NCBI RefSeq assembly: GCF_014197055.1
Contig: NZ_JACIEW010000003.1
Span: 186,001 to 250,000 of the forward strand
Source: Devosia subaequoris
Lineage (GTDB): Bacteria; Pseudomonadota; Alphaproteobacteria; Rhizobiales; Devosiaceae
Length of the DNA: 64,000 bases
Direction of reading: 5' to 3'
The stretch's first letter is position 1. The number at the start of each line of letters is the position of its first letter. Under the pieces are notes generated by a model that searched no databases, had not been told where the DNA came from, and was given only the letters and a program-made list of their open reading frames with translations. The translations under genes and the position numbers were made by a program. Shown here one piece after another: positions 61,761-64,000 of this stretch.

Positions 61761-62741
61761 TTAGCCTTCGGTCGCTTGGATGCGGGCGACAAGATCCTGC
61801 AGTTCAGGATCGGTGACATACTTGTCATAGACCGGCTTCATCGCATCGATGAACGGGGCCTTGTCGACCTCATTGATGGTGACGCCAATGGCTTCCACGG
61901 CTGCCTTGGATTCTATTTCCTTTTCGGCCCAGAGCTCGCGCTGATAGGCAACGGATTCCTTGGCGGCTTCGCGCATTGCCTGCTGGACATCTTCACTAAG
62001 ACCATCCCAGACGATCTTCGAGACCACCAGCACCTCGGGCACCATCAGGTGTTCGTCGAGCGAGTAGAACTGCGCCACTTCGGCATGGCCGGCGGTGTCG
62101 TAGCTGGGGTAGTTGTTCTCAGCGCCGTCAATAACACCGGTCTGAATGCTGGAATACACCTCGCCATAGGGCATCGGGGTAGCATTGCCGCCCAGTGCAC
62201 CCACCATGTCCACAAAGATGTCCGAACCCATCACGCGGAACTTCAGACCTTCCATGTCGGCCGGCGAGTTGATCGGCTTGACACTATTGTAGAACGAGCG
62301 CGCGCCCCCATCGTAATAAGCCAGCGCGACGACATCCACCTCCTCGAACGCCGCCAGGATTTCTTCACCGATCGGACCGTCCAGCACATTGTGGAAATGC
62401 TCGGCGGAACGGAAAATGAAGGGCAACTGGGTCACGGTCGCCTTGGGCACTTGTGTGCCGAACGCGCCGATCGAAATGCGGTTAAGATCGATCACGCCGA
62501 ACTGGGTCTGCTCGATCGTATCGGCTTCCTGGCCAAGCTGGGCCGAATGGAAAACCTCCACCGAATAGGCGCCATCGGTCTTTTCGCTCAGCAATTCGCC
62601 GAAGCGCTTGACCGCCTCGACGGTCGGATAGCCGTCCGGATGGGTATCGGATGAACGCAGCACCGTCTGGGCGCTCGCAGCCGAAACCATAAGCGTGGAT
62701 GCGACGACGGCAGCAGCCGCCATCCTTGGCAGATGAAACAT
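61761..62741 (-). CDS. TRAP transporter substrate-binding protein (DctP family)
   Basis: Periplasmic binding protein, 326 residues, with a signal peptide ending at ASA (about residue 24) before [36 protein letters not shown] and [20 protein letters not shown] are the DctP ligand-site segments; the conserved Arg of KFRVM binds the substrate carboxylate, consistent with uronates. The start at 62741 follows GGGAGG. First gene of the uronate operon, with a 24-bp palindrome about 145 bp upstream. Confidence 0.89.
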   Translation of the reverse strand: MFHLPRMAAAAVVASTLMVSAASAQTVLRSSDTHPDGYPTVEAVKRFGELLSEKTDGAYSVEVFHSAQLGQEADTIEQTQFGVIDLNRISIGAFGTQVPKATVTQLPFIFRSAEHFHNVLDGPIGEEILAAFEEVDVVALAYYDGGARSFYNSVKPINSPADMEGLKFRVMGSDIFVDMVGALGGNATPMPYGEVYSSIQTGVIDGAENNYPSYDTAGHAEVAQFYSLDEHLMVPEVLVVSKIVWDGLSEDVQQAMREAAKESVAYQRELWAEKEIESKAAVEAIGVTINEVDKAPFIDAMKPVYDKYVTDPELQDLVARIQATEG

Positions 62742-62885
62742 GGTTGTCCTCCCAATGTGTCTCAAAGGCCGGGCATTTTTGTCCCTCCCGGCCACAACGG
62801 CAGATTGTCTGCCGCCGGCTCGTCGCATCATCTTGTCGATCGGCGAGCCTTGTGCAAACTGGTATGGAAGTTAGAAGAACAAGTC

Positions 62886-62909
62886 AACATACGAAAATTC
62901 GTATGTTGT
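62886..62909. promoter_or_regulatory. 24-bp palindromic operator upstream of uronate operon
   Basis: CAACATACGAA, AA, TTCGTATGTTG: two perfect 11-bp inverted arms around a 2-bp centre, in an AT-rich promoter-like stretch. This fits a dimeric FadR/GntR regulator such as the one encoded within the operon. Confidence 0.7.
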
Positions 62910-62949
62910 ATGACGACTCTGTCGGAAGCCAGCAGCTCCCTGAAATTAA

Positions 62950-62977
62950 AAGAAAACCCCGAGCAACTGCCCGGGGA
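62950..62977 (-). terminator. terminator of lpdA
   Basis: CCCCG / CGGGG hairpin (62957-62961 with 62972-62976). Read on the minus strand it is followed by TTTTCTTTT, 30 bp after the lpdA stop. Confidence 0.75.
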
Positions 62978-63008
62978 TTCTGTGAATTTCGGCTGTAATC
63001 AGTGTCCG

Positions 63009-64000
63009 TCAGATATGAATTGCGCCGTCGCCAAGCGACAGCGCCGCCTCGCGAATGGCTTCGCTCAGGGTCGGATGGGCATGAGTTGTCCTGGCCAGAT
63101 CTTCCGACGCGCCGGAGAATTCCATCAACGTCACCAACTCGTGGATCATTTCGCCGGCATTCTTACCCACGATGTGGGCGCCCAGCACGCGATCGGTCTC
63201 CACATCAGCGAGGATCTTGACGAAGCCTTGCGTGGCCAGCATGGCCTTGGCACGGCCATTGGCGGTGAAGGGGAACTTGCCGATCTTGTACTCAACGCCA
63301 TCGGCCTTGAGTTCGTCCTCGGTCTTGCCGACGGAGGCCACTTCGGGATTGGTGTAAACGACGGCCGGAATGGCGGCATAATTTACATGGCCGGCCTGCC
63401 CGCCGAGGATTTCGGCAACAGCAATGCCTTCGTCCTCGGCCTTGTGCGCCAGCATCGGACCGGCAATCACATCACCAATGGCATAGATGCCATCGACCGA
63501 GCTCTTGTAATGCCCGTCGACCCGCACCCGGCCGCGCTCGTCCAGTGCCACACCAGCCAGATCGAGACCCAACCCTTCGGTATGCGGTTTGCGGCCAATG
63601 GCCACTAGCGCGACATCGGCATCGATCTCCTCGGCCTCTCCGCCCTTGGCCGCTTCCACCTTGAGCTTAAGCGAACCGTCTTCCTGCTTATCGACGCCGG
63701 CAACCTTGCTCGAGAGCTTGAATTCCATGCCCTGCTTTTGCAGCATGCGCTGGAACTGGCGGGCCACTTCGCTATCCATGCCGGGCAGGATGCGATCAAG
63801 ATATTCGACCACGGTGACCTGGGCGCCCAGGCGCATCCAGACCGAACCAAGCTCCAGCCCGATGACGCCGGCGCCGATCACGACCATCTTGTTAGGCACC
63901 TGTTCCAGGGTCAGCGCACCAGTCGAGGTGACGATCTGCTTTTCGTCGATCTCGATGCCCGGCAGATTGGCCGAAACCGAACCAGTGGCAATAACAATGT
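63009..64000 (-). CDS. lpdA: dihydrolipoyl dehydrogenase (E3), 5' part outside window
   Basis: Flavoprotein E3 subunit of 2-oxoacid dehydrogenase complexes; reoxidises dihydrolipoamide with NAD. The frame stays open to the window edge, so about the first third (FAD site and redox-active Cys pair) is missing. Visible parts are IATGS, the NAD-binding loop [37 protein letters not shown] (second FAD contact) and the C-terminal active-site base [10 protein letters not shown]. An internal GTG at 63899 is not the true start. A terminator follows; upstream genes of the complex would lie beyond the window. Confidence 0.93.
   Translation of the reverse strand, partial: IVIATGSVSANLPGIEIDEKQIVTSTGALTLEQVPNKMVVIGAGVIGLELGSVWMRLGAQVTVVEYLDRILPGMDSEVARQFQRMLQKQGMEFKLSSKVAGVDKQEDGSLKLKVEAAKGGEAEEIDADVALVAIGRKPHTEGLGLDLAGVALDERGRVRVDGHYKSSVDGIYAIGDVIAGPMLAHKAEDEGIAVAEILGGQAGHVNYAAIPAVVYTNPEVASVGKTEDELKADGVEYKIGKFPFTANGRAKAMLATQGFVKILADVETDRVLGAHIVGKNAGEMIHELVTLMEFSGASEDLARTTHAHPTLSEAIREAALSLGDGAIHI

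Overview
The window is chromosomal DNA of an alphaproteobacterium, most likely Hyphomicrobiales and probably Devosiaceae (Devosia or Pelagibacterium type). The grounds are about 60% GC, a PhyR-NepR-EcfG general stress locus, a rhizobial-type thuEFGKAB trehalose operon, a smoEFGK-type polyol operon and many periplasmic-binding-protein transporters. The genus is inferred from overall protein flavour, not from a marker gene. I see no rRNA, tRNA, CRISPR array, prophage or intact insertion sequence.

Layout. 0-5.7 kb: a nucleoside deaminase, a small exported protein, otsB-otsA (trehalose synthesis), a ketopantoate reductase and an RhlE-type helicase. 5.9-9 kb: a compact envelope oxidative-stress locus, with a MsrP/YedY-type molybdoenzyme and its cytochrome b partner divergent from an ECF sigma factor (SigF type) and its NrsF anti-sigma. 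Both divergent promoters match the SigF consensus exactly. 9-13.7 kb: a ThuA-like protein, methyltransferase, GtrA protein, a secreted 5'-nucleotidase, a GlsB-type membrane protein and an Ala/Asn-repeat secreted protein. 13.8-21.6 kb: thuB-A-K-G-F-E with a divergent LacI regulator and two operator-like sites.

21.7-25.3 kb: a sulfurtransferase, a methyltransferase, a DnaB-like ATPase whose C-terminus is frame-shifted by a 19-bp tandem duplication, and a SorC regulator. 25.3-28.1 kb: an apparently inserted FAD oxidase and HxlR regulator. 28.1-35.6 kb: a polyol ABC transporter with a polyol dehydrogenase and an FGGY kinase. 35.7-42.4 kb: a three-gene transglutaminase / ATP-grasp / alpha-E operon, a predicted peptide-ligation system whose product is unknown.

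42.4-48.6 kb is a stress island. The core regulators are phyR, nepR and ecfG, with a CHASE3 histidine kinase co-transcribed with a lipid-kinase gene. Short membrane-protein genes around them carry exact EcfG promoters (GGAAC-N16/17-CGTT). 48.6-54.2 kb holds an ElyC-like protein, then an amino-acid-type ABC transporter with a thiamine-binding-like protein and an M14 deacylase. 54.2-62.9 kb is for uronate use: uxuA (TTG start) and an operon dctP-Q-M, FadR-type regulator, kduI, kduD, kdgF with a 24-bp palindromic operator in front. The window ends inside lpdA.

Together the genes describe a heterotroph living on plant-derived sugars, polyols and pectin-type uronates, with strong desiccation, osmotic and oxidative stress control. 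The most notable observations are the two clustered alternative-sigma regulons with readable promoters, and the transglutaminase/ATP-grasp operon beside one of them.
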